Source: Dorea sp. D27
GTDB taxonomy: Bacteria > Bacillota > Clostridia > Lachnospirales > Lachnospiraceae
Direction: 5' to 3'
NCBI RefSeq assembly: GCF_001185345.1
Contig: NZ_KQ236744.1
Span: 615,432-679,431, forward strand
Length of the DNA: 64,000 nucleotides
In this document: positions 36,327-45,836 of the stretch, one piece after another
Layout: each line of letters begins with the position of its first letter
Position numbering within the stretch: the stretch's first letter is position 1
Translations under genes and position numbers: made by a program
Notes under the pieces: model-generated
The model's database searches: none
Told to the model about the DNA's origin: nothing
Seen by the model: the letters and a program-made list of their open reading frames with translations, nothing else

Positions 36327-36666
36327 TGGCGTCCCTCCTTTTGTCAACAGGTAAATTCAATGTGATAATAGCCGGCCGGCCGAGACCCTGTTTCCGGCGG
36401 AAGATCAGGCCGCAGGATTCCAGTTCGTGAAACGCCCGCGTCGTTACCTGTCTGCTTCGGTGAAGTTTCGCTTTTGCATCCTCCACAGTGAAGTACAGGC
36501 GGATGGTCCCATCCGCTTCGATGTATCCTTTCTTTCTGGAAATCCCCGCCCGGTTCAAAAGCAGGGCGTACAGCACCTTGGCGTCATTGGATAAATCCAG
36601 GGGGATAAGGAACCGTGGGAAAATGATGTAAGACGAAATATCGGTATCTGTTTTGTATGGAATCAT
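36316..36666 (-). CDS. RepA_N-type replication initiator (short form)
   Basis: A 116-residue protein: YIIFPRFLIPLDLSNDAKVLYALLLNRAGISRKKGYIEADGTIRLYFTVEDAKAKLHRSRQVTTRAFHELESCGLIFRRKQGLGRPAIITLN. The winged-helix N-terminal RepA_N domain fold is evident, without a C-terminal extension. In ICEs such proteins initiate rolling or theta replication of the excised form. Upstream at 36681-36712 is an inverted repeat likely to be its operator or origin. Confidence 0.75.
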   Translation of the reverse strand: MIPYKTDTDISSYIIFPRFLIPLDLSNDAKVLYALLLNRAGISRKKGYIEADGTIRLYFTVEDAKAKLHRSRQVTTRAFHELESCGLIFRRKQGLGRPAIITLNLPVDKRRDANDR

Positions 36667-36680
36667 AAATCCTCCTTCCT

Positions 36681-36712
36681 ATCTATCCATCGCTGTGATA
36701 GATAGATTGATA
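36681..36712. promoter_or_regulatory. CTATCTATC/GATAGATAG dyad upstream of RepA_N
   Basis: The sequence reads CTATCTATC, a short spacer, then GATAGATAGATTG. It lies directly upstream of the minus-strand start. A further CTATCTATC copy is at about 37373. The rest of the 36667-36951 gap shows no gene. Confidence 0.5.
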
Positions 36713-36951
36713 TTGACTGTTTTTGTATTTAACTCTTTCTTATTAACTACTGTCTAAATCCGGGCTGTCTGAGAGGCGGGAAAGCCACGGACGGAAAGGC
36801 AGGATATGGACGTTTCAGAGCGTCAGCTTTACCGTGTCCTGGAATCCCGAATACGGAAAATCCCAATACGGACAATTAGAAGCTCGTTTTGGGCGGGTAT
36901 AAGGGATTTATCCCTCTATCCCGTTGACCGGCGTTTACAAAGCCTGTAGAA

Positions 36952-37341
36952 TCAAGGTTTTTTCGTCTCTAATTGTCCGCAGGCAGCCCTCCTTTTCCGG
37001 TCGCTGGCTGTTTTCTGCCTGCGGTGAACGATGGCGGCACAGATCTTGCAGTATTTCGCCCGGTTGGAACCGGGAAGGAATGGCTGGCCGCAGACAGTAC
37101 ACCGCTTTTGCTCCTTTTGATGAAGTAAAGCAGCCTCCAACGATTCATCCAAAGGCAGGACAGCGGCGCGAAACCACCTGCACAGCAGGGAGTAGGAAAT
37201 GCTCTGTACACAGACACATTCTTCTCCATCGTCAAGAGCGAGGCAGTTCCCATTCTCATAGTTGCAGCACTGATGGGCCAGCTTTCTTGCCCTGCGGTAC
37301 TGGGAATAGGTCATGATGGGGATTTTCTCTTTGATTTCCAT
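36952..37341 (-). CDS. Cysteine-rich VLP-domain protein (second copy)
   Basis: A 129-residue protein. CCNYENGNCLALDDGEECVC and FRAAVLPLD match the copy at 6530-6895, followed by a C4 ribbon (RCTVCGQPFLPGSNRAKYCKIC) and basic tail. The frame opens at 37341 with a GGAGG only 2 bases away, so the real start may be internal. Its presence marks element C as another ICE/IME of the same superfamily. It is upstream of RepA_N and the interrupted recombinase. Confidence 0.8.
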   Translation of the reverse strand: MEIKEKIPIMTYSQYRRARKLAHQCCNYENGNCLALDDGEECVCVQSISYSLLCRWFRAAVLPLDESLEAALLHQKEQKRCTVCGQPFLPGSNRAKYCKICAAIVHRRQKTASDRKRRAACGQLETKKP

Positions 37342-37555
37342 CACCTCCTTTCAGGCTGTTAAAAAACTCTCCCTATCTATCCGTACATTTTGAAAGCAAA
37401 ATGACACCCCCTTTTGAAAATAAATTTGCGGCAGTCAAAAAACACCTTTCATATACCAGTACATTTTTCGGAGGATTGTTGCACTGGTAAACACAAAAAT
37501 GTCCCTCTAATATTCATTTCATTTTTGAGGGCGCTTTTTCGGGGGTAAAAAATAA

Positions 37556-37594
37556 AAAATACCACCATGGTATTTCAATCCATGATGGTATTTC
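37556..37594 (-). terminator. Terminator of the ABC exporter operon
   Basis: Stem ATACCACCATGG / CCATGATGGTAT (one mismatch) is followed on the minus strand by a long T-rich run (complement of 37545-37558). The rest of 37345-37652 is gene-free, with only A/T-rich sequence. Confidence 0.7.
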
Positions 37595-37652
37595 TCAAAT
37601 TTCAAACTTATAGTCGATGCGGCAGATAATAAAACTGGAAGAAACAAAAACT

Positions 37653-39407
37653 TTACGCCAGTTTCCAGCTTTGGCTCTCCGTTTGTAACTTCACCATGCG
37701 GGCATAGAGGCCGTTCTGCTCCAATAGTGTTTCCGGCACGCCTTCTTCGGCCACAGTTCCTTCAGAAAGCACCACGATTTTGTCTGCTCCGGCTACGGTA
37801 CGCATCCGGTGGGCGATCACCAGCACCGTCTTATCTGCGATCAGGCGGGAAAGGGCGGTTTGAATCAGGGTTTCATTCTCTACATCCAGCGAAGCAGTAG
37901 CCTCGTCTAAAAGAATAATAGGCGAATTTTTCAAAAAGGCTCGAGCGATGGAAATCCGCTGCCGTTCACCGCCGGAAAGCTCGCAGCCGTTTTCCCCGAT
38001 GTTGGTATGCCAGCCATCCGGCAGCTTTTCGGCAAATTCATCCACATTGGCAAGTTTTGCAGCGGCTAATACCTGTTCGTCGGTTGCGTCCTTATTCCCA
38101 ATCCGTATATTCTCCAAGATTGTATTGTCAAACAGCGTAACATCCTGAAAAACAATGGAAAACAAGGAAAGCAGCGCCTCCGGGTCAATTTTAGAAATGT
38201 CCATACCTCCCACAGTGATTTTTCCCCGGCTCGCATCCCAAAACCTTGCTGCAAGCCGCGATACCGTGGTTTTGCCGCCGCCAGAGGGTCCTACTAAAGC
38301 TGTGACTTCGCCCTGTTTTGCGGTAAAGGAAACATCTTTCAATACGGTTTCTCCCGTGTTGTAAGCAAAGCCTACATGACCGAAGGTAATATCATATCCC
38401 TTGTTGGTGAGCGTGCTTTCTCCTTGCTGAATCGGGTGATCGAGAATTTCATTCATACGGGAGATATTGGTGCGGGTACTGATAACCGCCGCCAGATTTT
38501 GCAGCGCCCCTTGCAGTGGGTCGTAAAGCCTTGATACGACAAGCAGGAACATGAAAAAGGTCAGGACATCGAGGCTGCCGCCTATCAGCAGAACCGAGCC
38601 TACCAGCGCAACGGTGGCAATTCCCAGCTTTAATATGAGCGATGCGGACACCACAAAGGCTGCCAACCCAAACTCATTGAGAATGGAACGGTGTTCCACG
38701 GCGCGGATTTTCTTTTCTAAGCCTTTCAGGTATTCTGCTTCGGCGTTGTTGGCCTTCAAGTCGCGCACCGTCTCAATGCACTCCTGAATCCCGTCCGCGC
38801 AGGCCATCTTTACATCCATCGCTTTCTGATTAAGCCGTTCCTGCACCCTTGCAGAAAAGCCTACGATGGCAAAGGCCACCGGCAGAACCCAAAGCGCCGC
38901 CAGCGCCATGCGCCAGTCGAATACCAAAAGGCTGATTGAAATTAAGACAGTGGAGATGATGGAGCCTGCCAGTTCGGGAATGAAGTGGGAAAAGCTCTGC
39001 TCCAAAAAGGTGCAGTCGGCCATGATGGTGCTGGTGAGATCGGCCAGATCCTTTTTCCCAAAGAAGGACAAGGGAATTTTCCGCAGCCGTTCGGCCAGCG
39101 TAATCCTTCGCACACCGCTTTCCGTATAGGTGGCAAAGTAGGTGGCGTTGTACTGAAAGTAAGTGGTAAGCAAGATCAAGCCAATGCACACCACGCAGCC
39201 CACGATGTAAAAAGCGATTTTTTCACTGGGAATACCGCCGTTCATCAGATCGGCCACTAAAAAATATAAAAGCCCAACAGGAAACATAAAGGAAAGATTC
39301 TGGAGGACGCAGGCAAGGCAGCCTTTTACCAGATCCTTCGCCCCCTGCTCGGAAAGGGCATATTTCTTTTGAAGTTTTTTAATCACTTTATTGTACCTCC
39401 TTTGCAA
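37653..39407 (-). CDS. ABC exporter subunit 2 (membrane + ATPase)
   Basis: A 584-residue half-transporter. Six N-terminal transmembrane helices (residues about 25-300) are followed by an ATP-binding domain with Walker A GPSGGGKTT, signature LSGGERQR, Walker B IILLDEATASLD and a switch His (AHRMRTV). It overlaps subunit 1 by 20 bp, so they form a heterodimer. Export of a small compound or peptide is likely; the shared operator with the ECF importer suggests metal or nutrient response. The TetR gene lies upstream. Confidence 0.93.
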   Translation of the reverse strand: MQRRYNKVIKKLQKKYALSEQGAKDLVKGCLACVLQNLSFMFPVGLLYFLVADLMNGGIPSEKIAFYIVGCVVCIGLILLTTYFQYNATYFATYTESGVRRITLAERLRKIPLSFFGKKDLADLTSTIMADCTFLEQSFSHFIPELAGSIISTVLISISLLVFDWRMALAALWVLPVAFAIVGFSARVQERLNQKAMDVKMACADGIQECIETVRDLKANNAEAEYLKGLEKKIRAVEHRSILNEFGLAAFVVSASLILKLGIATVALVGSVLLIGGSLDVLTFFMFLLVVSRLYDPLQGALQNLAAVISTRTNISRMNEILDHPIQQGESTLTNKGYDITFGHVGFAYNTGETVLKDVSFTAKQGEVTALVGPSGGGKTTVSRLAARFWDASRGKITVGGMDISKIDPEALLSLFSIVFQDVTLFDNTILENIRIGNKDATDEQVLAAAKLANVDEFAEKLPDGWHTNIGENGCELSGGERQRISIARAFLKNSPIILLDEATASLDVENETLIQTALSRLIADKTVLVIAHRMRTVAGADKIVVLSEGTVAEEGVPETLLEQNGLYARMVKLQTESQSWKLA

Positions 39408-41160
39408 CCTTCCATTGAACAGAAGTTTGATAGTCCTGCCACATGCGGCTGAATACGCCGCCTTTTTTCAACAGCTCACGGCTTTTGCCGCTCTCTGTGA
39501 TCTGCCCATCCTCAATGACATAGATTTGGTCTACGCCAGCCACGGTAGAGAGCCGATGGGCGATCATAATCACCGTTTTCCCCTGTGACAGCTTGGAAAA
39601 GGCTGCCTGTACGCGGGATTCATTATCCGGGTCGGCAAAGGCGGTGGCCTCGTCTAAGATTACGATAGGCGCATTTTTCAGCATCACGCGGGCGATGGCA
39701 ATCCGCTGTTGTTCGCCGCCGGAAAGGTACACACCTTTTGTCCCGATCACGGTGTCTGCGCCCCTCGGCAGCTTTTCCAGAATATCGTCGCACTGGGCGT
39801 TATGGAGCGCGGCCATAATTTCTTTCCGGGTAGCATCCGGTTTGCCCATACGCACATTTTCCAAAATCGAGGCTTTGATTAGGCGGCTGTTCTGGAATAC
39901 AAAAGAAACTGTATTCATCAGTTCCTCTTTGGCGATGTGCTTCACATCCACGCCGCCAATCTTCACCTGCCCGCCTTGCGGGTCAAAGAACCGGCAGATC
40001 AGATTGGCAAGTGTGGTCTTGCCACCGCCGGAAGGTCCCACAAAGGCCACCGTCTGCCCTGCGGGAATGGAAAGGGAAATATCCTTGATGACCTCGTTTT
40101 TTCCATCATAACTGAAATGGACATGGTTAAGCTGTACCGAAGCGCCGTTTGGGTGTTCCGGCTGTGCTGCTTCTGCAAGAGGGTTCAAATTCAATACGCT
40201 GTCGATTCTATGCAAAGCGTCGTCCACAATCATGGCATTTTCGCTCTGAAACATGATACGGGTAAGGGTGACGGAGATGATGGGCGTGATGATGATGTAG
40301 AACATCAAATCCAGCAGGAAATCCTTGGTAACGCCGCCCTCTGTAAAAATCAGCGCACCGGCAATCAGCGCGGCAAACACTCCGTTGATCGCCGCTGTGT
40401 AGAACATCATGGGTGCTCGAAGCTGCTTGGTATAGGCAATCACCCACACCTTATACCTATCAATGGAATCCTTGAATTTTTTGAAGGAGAATATGGTCTG
40501 CCCGAAGGTTTTCACAACAGGAATCCCCCGCACATACTCCACCGCTTCATTGGACATATCATCGAGAGCATTTTGGTATTCTTTCATTTTTTCCTGCATT
40601 TTCTTTCCGGTCATCGTCATCATAATCAGAAAGCCCAACAAAACCGGCACAAGGCTCAAAAGTCCCAGCCGCCAATCGAACACCAGCAGCAGGACGAAAA
40701 GGCCGCATGGCGTTGCAATGGCATTGGCGCGGTCGGGAAGCTGATGCGCCAGATAGGTTTCGGTGGCGGCGCTGGATTCATTGACGATTTTGCGCAGCCT
40801 GCCGCTGCCGAATTGTTCTGCAAACCCCAGCGGCAGCTTTACAATATGCTCCATCGTTTGCAGGCGCAGGTTGGTGGCAATGCGGAACGCTCCCTTGTGT
40901 GAACACATCAGAGCGCCTATGTAGACCAGCACCGCAATCACCGCGAACAGCACCGCCATCCAGCCGTTATGGGTCAGGTTTTGCGCATGGCTGAAATCCG
41001 GCGCAACTGCCAACACTTCCTGCATGACCTTCCAGATATAGTAGAAAGGCACTAACGCTATGAGGGCGCTGATTGCCGAAAGCACCCAAGAAGCGTAAGT
41101 CAGGTATTTGTGGCCGCCTGCAACTGCAAGCAGCCGTGATAGATTGGATTGTTTTTTCAA
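39388..41160 (-). CDS. ABC exporter subunit 1 (membrane + ATPase)
   Basis: A 590-residue half-transporter of the same type: six helices, Walker A GPSGGGKTT, signature LSGGEQQR, Walker B IVILDEATAFAD and AHRLSTV. ATG 41160 follows AAAAGGAGGAATCTTC. The TetR gene is 108 bp upstream on the same strand. Its two nucleotide-binding sites, together with subunit 2, appear both intact. Confidence 0.93.
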   Translation of the reverse strand: MKKQSNLSRLLAVAGGHKYLTYASWVLSAISALIALVPFYYIWKVMQEVLAVAPDFSHAQNLTHNGWMAVLFAVIAVLVYIGALMCSHKGAFRIATNLRLQTMEHIVKLPLGFAEQFGSGRLRKIVNESSAATETYLAHQLPDRANAIATPCGLFVLLLVFDWRLGLLSLVPVLLGFLIMMTMTGKKMQEKMKEYQNALDDMSNEAVEYVRGIPVVKTFGQTIFSFKKFKDSIDRYKVWVIAYTKQLRAPMMFYTAAINGVFAALIAGALIFTEGGVTKDFLLDLMFYIIITPIISVTLTRIMFQSENAMIVDDALHRIDSVLNLNPLAEAAQPEHPNGASVQLNHVHFSYDGKNEVIKDISLSIPAGQTVAFVGPSGGGKTTLANLICRFFDPQGGQVKIGGVDVKHIAKEELMNTVSFVFQNSRLIKASILENVRMGKPDATRKEIMAALHNAQCDDILEKLPRGADTVIGTKGVYLSGGEQQRIAIARVMLKNAPIVILDEATAFADPDNESRVQAAFSKLSQGKTVIMIAHRLSTVAGVDQIYVIEDGQITESGKSRELLKKGGVFSRMWQDYQTSVQWKVAKEVQ

Positions 41161-41229
41161 AGAAGATTCCTCCTTTTCGTTTATTTATGATAAAGAGAAC
41201 ACAAGCGCGTTCTTCTTATATCCTCATAA

Positions 41230-41260
41230 GTTAGTTATTGCTAACCTCTGGGCAAAAATT
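41230..41260. promoter_or_regulatory. Operator block shared with the ECF operon (copy 1)
   Basis: TTAG-N5-GCTAACC-N5-GCAAAAATT lies between the TetR gene and the exporter genes. A copy with the same conserved letters and spacing is at 45838-45867. The GTTAG-N6-CTAAC dyad resembles a DtxR/IdeR-type half-site pair. Confidence 0.65.
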
Positions 41261-41268
41261 ACAGGGCT

Positions 41269-41898
41269 TTACTGCCCCATAATTTTCATCCATCCGGCTG
41301 TATAAAAGGCTCGCATTTCCTTCACATAGTTTTCCGCGTCCCGAAGCGGCATCTCGTGAATCACCAGTTCAAAAAAGGTGTGGAACATACCGGTAATCAG
41401 GATATGCTCCAGCGCAGGGTCGATCTGTGGTGAAGGCCGACCCAATTCCTCCAGAACCTTCAGATAGGCGTGGGTGCCTTCCACTTCAATCCTCACCATT
41501 TCATCAATGAAACCGAAAAACTTCGTGCCCTCCGAAAAGCAGAGAATCAGTTTACATTCTTCCAGATGTTCGTAGGCGTAATGAAGCATATCAAACATGC
41601 AAGCGCCGGAAATATCTCCCATAACCTCCGGCTGCTGCTCGTGGGGGAGATTGGCAAAATCTTTTTGCGCCTTCTGAAAACAGTTCAGGAGATACGCATA
41701 ATGCTCACCCACCAAAGCCTCGAACAGTTCTTCTTTACTTTTATAGTAGCCGTAAAAGGCTCCGGTTGTCATACCTACGGATTTTACGATATTCCGCAGG
41801 GAAGCGTCTTTGTAGCCTTTTTGCAAAAACTCTGCTTTTGCGGCCCGGTGGATGCGTTCTAAGGTTGTCAGATTTCCTTCTATCCTTCTCACCCCCAT
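41269..41898 (-). CDS. TetR-family regulator of the ABC exporter
   Basis: A 209-residue protein. The N-terminal HTH (RIHRAAKAEFLQKGYKDASLRNIVKSVGMTTGAFYGYYKSKEELFEALV) is very similar to that of the regulator at 45874-46488, which controls the ECF operon. The helical C-terminal ligand domain differs. The start is taken at ATG 41898; ribosome-site evidence is weak. Direct repeats GCTGTTATAT and ACTGTTATAT (41902-41925) at the 5' end could be an autoregulatory site. Confidence 0.87.
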   Translation of the reverse strand: MGVRRIEGNLTTLERIHRAAKAEFLQKGYKDASLRNIVKSVGMTTGAFYGYYKSKEELFEALVGEHYAYLLNCFQKAQKDFANLPHEQQPEVMGDISGACMFDMLHYAYEHLEECKLILCFSEGTKFFGFIDEMVRIEVEGTHAYLKVLEELGRPSPQIDPALEHILITGMFHTFFELVIHEMPLRDAENYVKEMRAFYTAGWMKIMGQ

Positions 41899-42033
41899 AA
41901 CGCTGTTATATATCACTGTTATATTTTATTCCAAGAGGCGGGACCTGTCAAGAGGGAAATTACCCATAGAAGCATTTCAGAGATATTGAAGATAAAGCAA
42001 GGCGAGGCAGCGTTTATACACTGCCTCACCTTC

Positions 42034-42537
42034 CTATTTTTCCTCAAATTTATAGCCGATGCCGTAGACGCTTTTGATATACTCCGGCAGATCAGGAGCA
42101 ACCTTTAGCTTTTTTCGCAGGTTGCTTACATGGTTGTTGACTGCTTTGCGGGAATAGTAGGGATAATCTTCTTCCCATACCAAATCCATTAGCATCTCAT
42201 AGGTGAATACCCGCTTCGGATTTAAGATAAGCAGCGAGAAAATTTCAAATTCCTTGACGGTCAATTCTATCGGCTGCTCCCGGATTATAACAAGCCGATG
42301 CTCCAAGCAGAAATACAAATCTCCTGCCCGAGCCTCCGTCAGGGGATGATTCGACTTTTTGGGGATAGAATATTTGCCACGGAAGATGGTTTGATACGGT
42401 GTATCATTTATGTTGACGCGGCTTATAGTCCCTTCAAGGATAAACTGCGCCAGTTCCCGCTGCTGATCTGCGGAAAGCAGGGCAAACAGTTTTTCTCCGA
42501 CCTGCCAGCCGGTTTCAGCTAAATCAAGTACGGCTAA
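42034..42537 (-). pseudogene. Broken OmpR-type response regulator C-terminus, fused to unidentified sequence
   Basis: The DNA-binding domain LYFCLEHRLVIIREQPIELTVKEFEIFSLLILNPKRVFTYEMLMDLVWEEDYPYYSRKAVNNHVSNLRKKL is complete. The receiver domain is absent. The open frame extends another 70 residues upstream (AETGWQVGEKLFALLSADQQRELAQFILEG...), a sequence not recognised here, without any ATG, GTG or TTG start until the DNA-binding domain. It is therefore probably a remnant. Confidence 0.65.
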
Positions 42538-42556
42538 TTTCCCATATCACCACCAC

Positions 42557-42921
42557 CTAACCATCATCCAATGCTTTCTTTAACTTTTGAAAAGACTCCG
42601 CGCTGATCGCATGTTCAATGTTGCAAGCGTCTTGTTCTGCTATTTTGGGGGCTACGCCTGCCGCTATGAGCCGTTCTGTAAAAAAACGATGCTTTTCAAA
42701 AATCTGTTCGGCAAGCTGCAATCCTGTTTCTGTGAGGGAGAGTGTGCCGTCAGCATTTTTAACAAGATGGCTGGATTTAGAAAGCTCCTTGACTGCCCGG
42801 CTTACGGAAGGCTTTTTACCCCCAACTGCTTTGCAACATCCACGCAGCGGACATAGCCATGACGCTGCTGCATTATTAAAACGGCCTCCAGATAATCTTC
42901 CATCGAAGAAGTTAAAGACAT
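42557..42921 (-). pseudogene. DtxR/MntR-family metal-dependent regulator, frameshifted
   Basis: ATG 42921 (after AGGAGCCTTT) reads MSLTSSMEDYLEAVLIMQQRHGYVRCVDVAKQLGVKSLP and stops. One base shift at the A5 run (plus-strand T5, 42813-42817) gives VKKPSVSRAVKELSKSSHLVKNADGTLSLTETGLQLAEQIFEKHRFFTERLIAAGV, which continues the winged-helix and dimerization region to 42557. So a single base is missing from an A6 run. The family binds Fe or Mn and recognises TTAGG-type dyads; the nearby operator blocks have similar half-sites. Confidence 0.75.
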
Positions 42922-42943
42922 AAAGGCTCCTCTCTTTTAGTTC

Positions 42944-44332
42944 TTATTTACTCAAATCCCACTGAAAACTACAACAGGCTTGAATCAGTTCCTCATCATG
43001 GGTGATCACTAATACGGCTTTTCCCTCGGCCGCGGCATCTTCCAATGCAGAGGCAATTTTCCGCATGTTCCCGCCGTCCAGCCCCGACGTAGGTTCATCG
43101 AACAATAAAATTTTCCTGTCGGATAAAAGGCCGCAGGCAATGGAAAGGCGCTGCTTCTGTCCGCAGGACAGAATAGCCGGATGCGCGTCTTTGTAAGCGT
43201 AAAGATCTAATTTCTTCAGCAAATTTCTGGCCCTTTCCAATTGTTCCTCTGTCCTGAAAATCCCTAAGAACAGTTCTTCTGTTACGCTGTTTGTAAAGAA
43301 TTGTGTGCCAGTGTCGTTGGAACTGTACCAGCAGCTTTTCCGCCGCCGTGACGAACCGGCTTTCCGACCGTGAAGGGAAATACTGCCCTTGGACGGACGT
43401 TCCAAGCCGGCAACGATTTTTGCCAGTGTTGTTTTTCCCGCCCCGTTGTGTCCGGTGATGGCAATGATCTGCCCCGCCCAGGCTGCAAGGTTTAAATTCT
43501 CCCAAATTGTATGCTTCCCTCGCTTACAGGAAAGGCTCTTCAGGGAAAGAAGAGGCGAGCCTGTGACGGCAGGTATGGAGAGCCTTGAAGGCATACAATG
43601 CTGTACAGCGCGTAGTTCCAACTGTTTCATGACTTCAGAAGGGAGCAGTCGCATTTGTTTAGGCGTGCGCTCCCACTGGATGGCTCCATCCCGGATATAC
43701 ACGAAGCGATCCGCTACATCCATCAGCCAGGAAATCCGATGTTCCGCAATCAGAAGCGTGCAGCCTTCCCGCTTTAGCCCTTGGAGAACTTCCCGCAGTT
43801 CTTTAACACCCTGGCCGTCCAGATTGGCGGTAGGCTCGTCACAAACATAAACGGGAGGGTTCATGGCGTAGACAGAGGCCACGGCTGTACGCTGCTTTTC
43901 TCCGCTGGAAAGCACATCAAGGGAGCGGTCACGCAATTGTTCCAAACGAAACCGCCGGATAGCCACGTCTGTTCGCAGAACAATTTTTTCATGCGGGAAG
44001 CCGTAATTTTCACAGCTGAAAGCAACTTCTCCCGGCATTTCAGAGGAGAAAAACTGACTTCCCGGATCCTGGAACACACTGCCCACCGTTTTCCCCCGTT
44101 TCCAAAGAGGTTCACCGCTTCTGTCCTTTCCATCAATCTGAATACAGCCAGAAAACCGGCCTGTATAAAAAGCGGGAGCAAGACCGTTTACCAGGCGAAT
44201 CAAGGTGGTTTTCCCATTTCCCGAAGGGCCGGTCAATACCACGCATTCTCCTTTCCGGACATGCAGACAAATATCGGTCACGCCTGCCTCGGAGTCGGCA
44301 TATTGAAAATTCACACGTTCAAACCGGATCAC
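42944..44332 (-). CDS. ECF transporter fused ATPase (A and A' domains)
   Basis: A 462-residue energizing subunit. Two ATP-binding domains occur in one polypeptide: Walker A GPSGNGKTT and GHNGAGKTT, signatures LSSGEKQR and LSCGQKQR, and Walker B VCDEPTANLD and LFDEPTSGLD. It starts with GTG 44332, overlapping the EcfT stop as GTGA and preceded by AGGAGGAATAAA. It drives uptake through the T and S subunits encoded just upstream. Confidence 0.9.
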   Translation of the reverse strand: MIRFERVNFQYADSEAGVTDICLHVRKGECVVLTGPSGNGKTTLIRLVNGLAPAFYTGRFSGCIQIDGKDRSGEPLWKRGKTVGSVFQDPGSQFFSSEMPGEVAFSCENYGFPHEKIVLRTDVAIRRFRLEQLRDRSLDVLSSGEKQRTAVASVYAMNPPVYVCDEPTANLDGQGVKELREVLQGLKREGCTLLIAEHRISWLMDVADRFVYIRDGAIQWERTPKQMRLLPSEVMKQLELRAVQHCMPSRLSIPAVTGSPLLSLKSLSCKRGKHTIWENLNLAAWAGQIIAITGHNGAGKTTLAKIVAGLERPSKGSISLHGRKAGSSRRRKSCWYSSNDTGTQFFTNSVTEELFLGIFRTEEQLERARNLLKKLDLYAYKDAHPAILSCGQKQRLSIACGLLSDRKILLFDEPTSGLDGGNMRKIASALEDAAAEGKAVLVITHDEELIQACCSFQWDLSK

Positions 44333-45021
44333 TTTATTCCTCCTATTATGAAAAACAGGATGGTTCCAATCGCCCATATTCCCATCCAGAGGAAATCAGC
44401 CAGTTGAAGCTTTCTGGCATAGTAGCTTCCCCGCACTCCCGGCGACTGGGCGCCACGCGCTATTGCCGATACGGAAAGCTGATCCGCAATCTGCAGGCAG
44501 CGCAGCAGCATGGGCACCAACACATATTCGCAGGTAACGGCAGGGTGGCGGAGCACCTGCACTGGTCCGGTCAGCCTTCGGTTTTTCATGGACTGCCGAA
44601 TCCCCTTCAGTTCCGCCTTCATGGTTGGGAAAAACCGAAATACCACCAGCAGCCCTAAGATAACGGGAGTGGGGGTATGAATTTTCGACAGGGCGGCCGA
44701 GAGCTGTCCCGGAGGCGTGGTAATGAGATCCCACGCCACCAGGAATACCGGCATAAGGTTGTAAAACATCAACACATAGAACTCCGAAAAAACCACCATA
44801 CGCAGGCTGTGAAAACGAATCAGGTACAACAGCAGCACCAGCGCCAGATAAAAAACGCCGAAGGTCAAGCAAAGCCGCCACCGCTTTTCAAAAACCAACT
44901 GGCAGAAAGCAAGCAGCGCAAGAAAACAGGTGAGCAAAGTGTTTGCGGTAAGCGACACTCCAAGGATCGCGCAGGCCGTCGCCCACACTTTTACCGGAAC
45001 GGATAAGGCTGTTTCCCGCAT
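44329..45021 (-). CDS. ECF transporter transmembrane subunit (EcfT)
   Basis: A 230-residue membrane protein with four to five helices and the conserved cytoplasmic coupling region: MKAELKGIRQSMKNRRLT and ARGAQSPGVRGSYYARKL, the Ala-Arg-Gly motif of EcfT. Its ATG directly abuts the stop of the S subunit and its stop overlaps the ATPase start, so the three genes are one unit. Confidence 0.88.
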   Translation of the reverse strand: MRETALSVPVKVWATACAILGVSLTANTLLTCFLALLAFCQLVFEKRWRLCLTFGVFYLALVLLLYLIRFHSLRMVVFSEFYVLMFYNLMPVFLVAWDLITTPPGQLSAALSKIHTPTPVILGLLVVFRFFPTMKAELKGIRQSMKNRRLTGPVQVLRHPAVTCEYVLVPMLLRCLQIADQLSVSAIARGAQSPGVRGSYYARKLQLADFLWMGIWAIGTILFFIIGGIK

Positions 45022-45615
45022 TTACAGAACACCCGCTTTTTTGAAATGCTTTTGAATCAGCTTCCGTCCGATCAAGCTGCCCAAGAATCCGCAGAGCACG
45101 GTAAAAATCAGGATAAAAATCACCCAGCCCGGCGCTGTATAATACTGAACGTAAGCGTCGATATAACTCTGCTCCATACCGCTGGCAACCGCAAAACTGT
45201 AATAGGTATCCCAGAAAAACCAGATGGGAAGCAGATTTACCCCGTTGTATAACAGGCTGGAAAGCGTCCAGGAGACAGTCAATCGGTTTGGCGTAATTCC
45301 TTTCCAAAGGATGATTTCTGCGGGGATTCCTACCACGATAAACCACGGGAGCAAAAACCAGTTGCCCATCATCAGAAAGACAAGGCCCAGCAGCGTCATG
45401 TATACCAGTGAAACAAACCGTTTGCGGATGCGGTTTACCATCAAAAAATAGACAGGCCCGCAGACAAGCATGCTAATGCCTACGGAAAGCACCATGCTGA
45501 CAAAATCATTTACCATGCAGACCATGTTGAGCCCCAGCTGAATGACAATGAGCAGCACGGTCATCAGTACCAGTGTGATAACGTCTTTTACAGACCATTT
45601 TTTTGCGTTTTCCAT
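45022..45615 (-). CDS. ECF substrate-binding (S) subunit, MptD/Trep_Strep-type
   Basis: A 197-residue integral protein with five to six helices and the family look of MptD/Trep_Strep S components (LVLMTVLLIVIQLGLNMV ... ISMLVCGPVYFLMVNRIRKR). The substrate is not predictable. The preceding TetR gene and the common operator with the ABC exporter suggest an iron- or tetrapyrrole-related nutrient, but this is inference only. GGAGAATC lies ahead of the ATG. Confidence 0.85.
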   Translation of the reverse strand: MENAKKWSVKDVITLVLMTVLLIVIQLGLNMVCMVNDFVSMVLSVGISMLVCGPVYFLMVNRIRKRFVSLVYMTLLGLVFLMMGNWFLLPWFIVVGIPAEIILWKGITPNRLTVSWTLSSLLYNGVNLLPIWFFWDTYYSFAVASGMEQSYIDAYVQYYTAPGWVIFILIFTVLCGFLGSLIGRKLIQKHFKKAGVL

Positions 45616-45683
45616 TTTTGATTCTCCTTTATTTTCTCTTATGATTCTTGCAGCTTCCAGCTTAATGCCTTTTCACGCAGCCC

Positions 45684-45812
45684 CTATAAACCGCCGTACA
45701 GGCTGTCCTGTATCATGAGTTCCTGATGTATTCCCCGCTGTACGGTCCGTCCCCATTTCAACACAAGGGGATGGCCCGCATTCTGGACAACGGAAAGGCG
45801 GTTGCATCATCC
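45684..45812 (-). pseudogene. C-terminal scrap of an ABC ATPase
   Basis: On the minus strand the region reads NRLSVVQNAGHPLVLKWGRTVQRGIHQELMIQDSLYGGL and stops. This is the H-loop-to-end segment of an ABC exporter ATPase (compare HRLSTV...GRIVE-GTHEEL). No start or upstream part remains. It lies between the ECF operon and its TetR gene and indicates a deletion of an exporter that once stood here. Confidence 0.7.
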
Positions 45813-45836
45813 AAATGAATATCCTCCTTCCTTTGA

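Noticed and set aside
42298..42522. Plus-strand frame overlapping the response-regulator remnant
   Set aside because: The minus strand has a longer coherent frame with a winged-helix domain; the plus frame has no motif.
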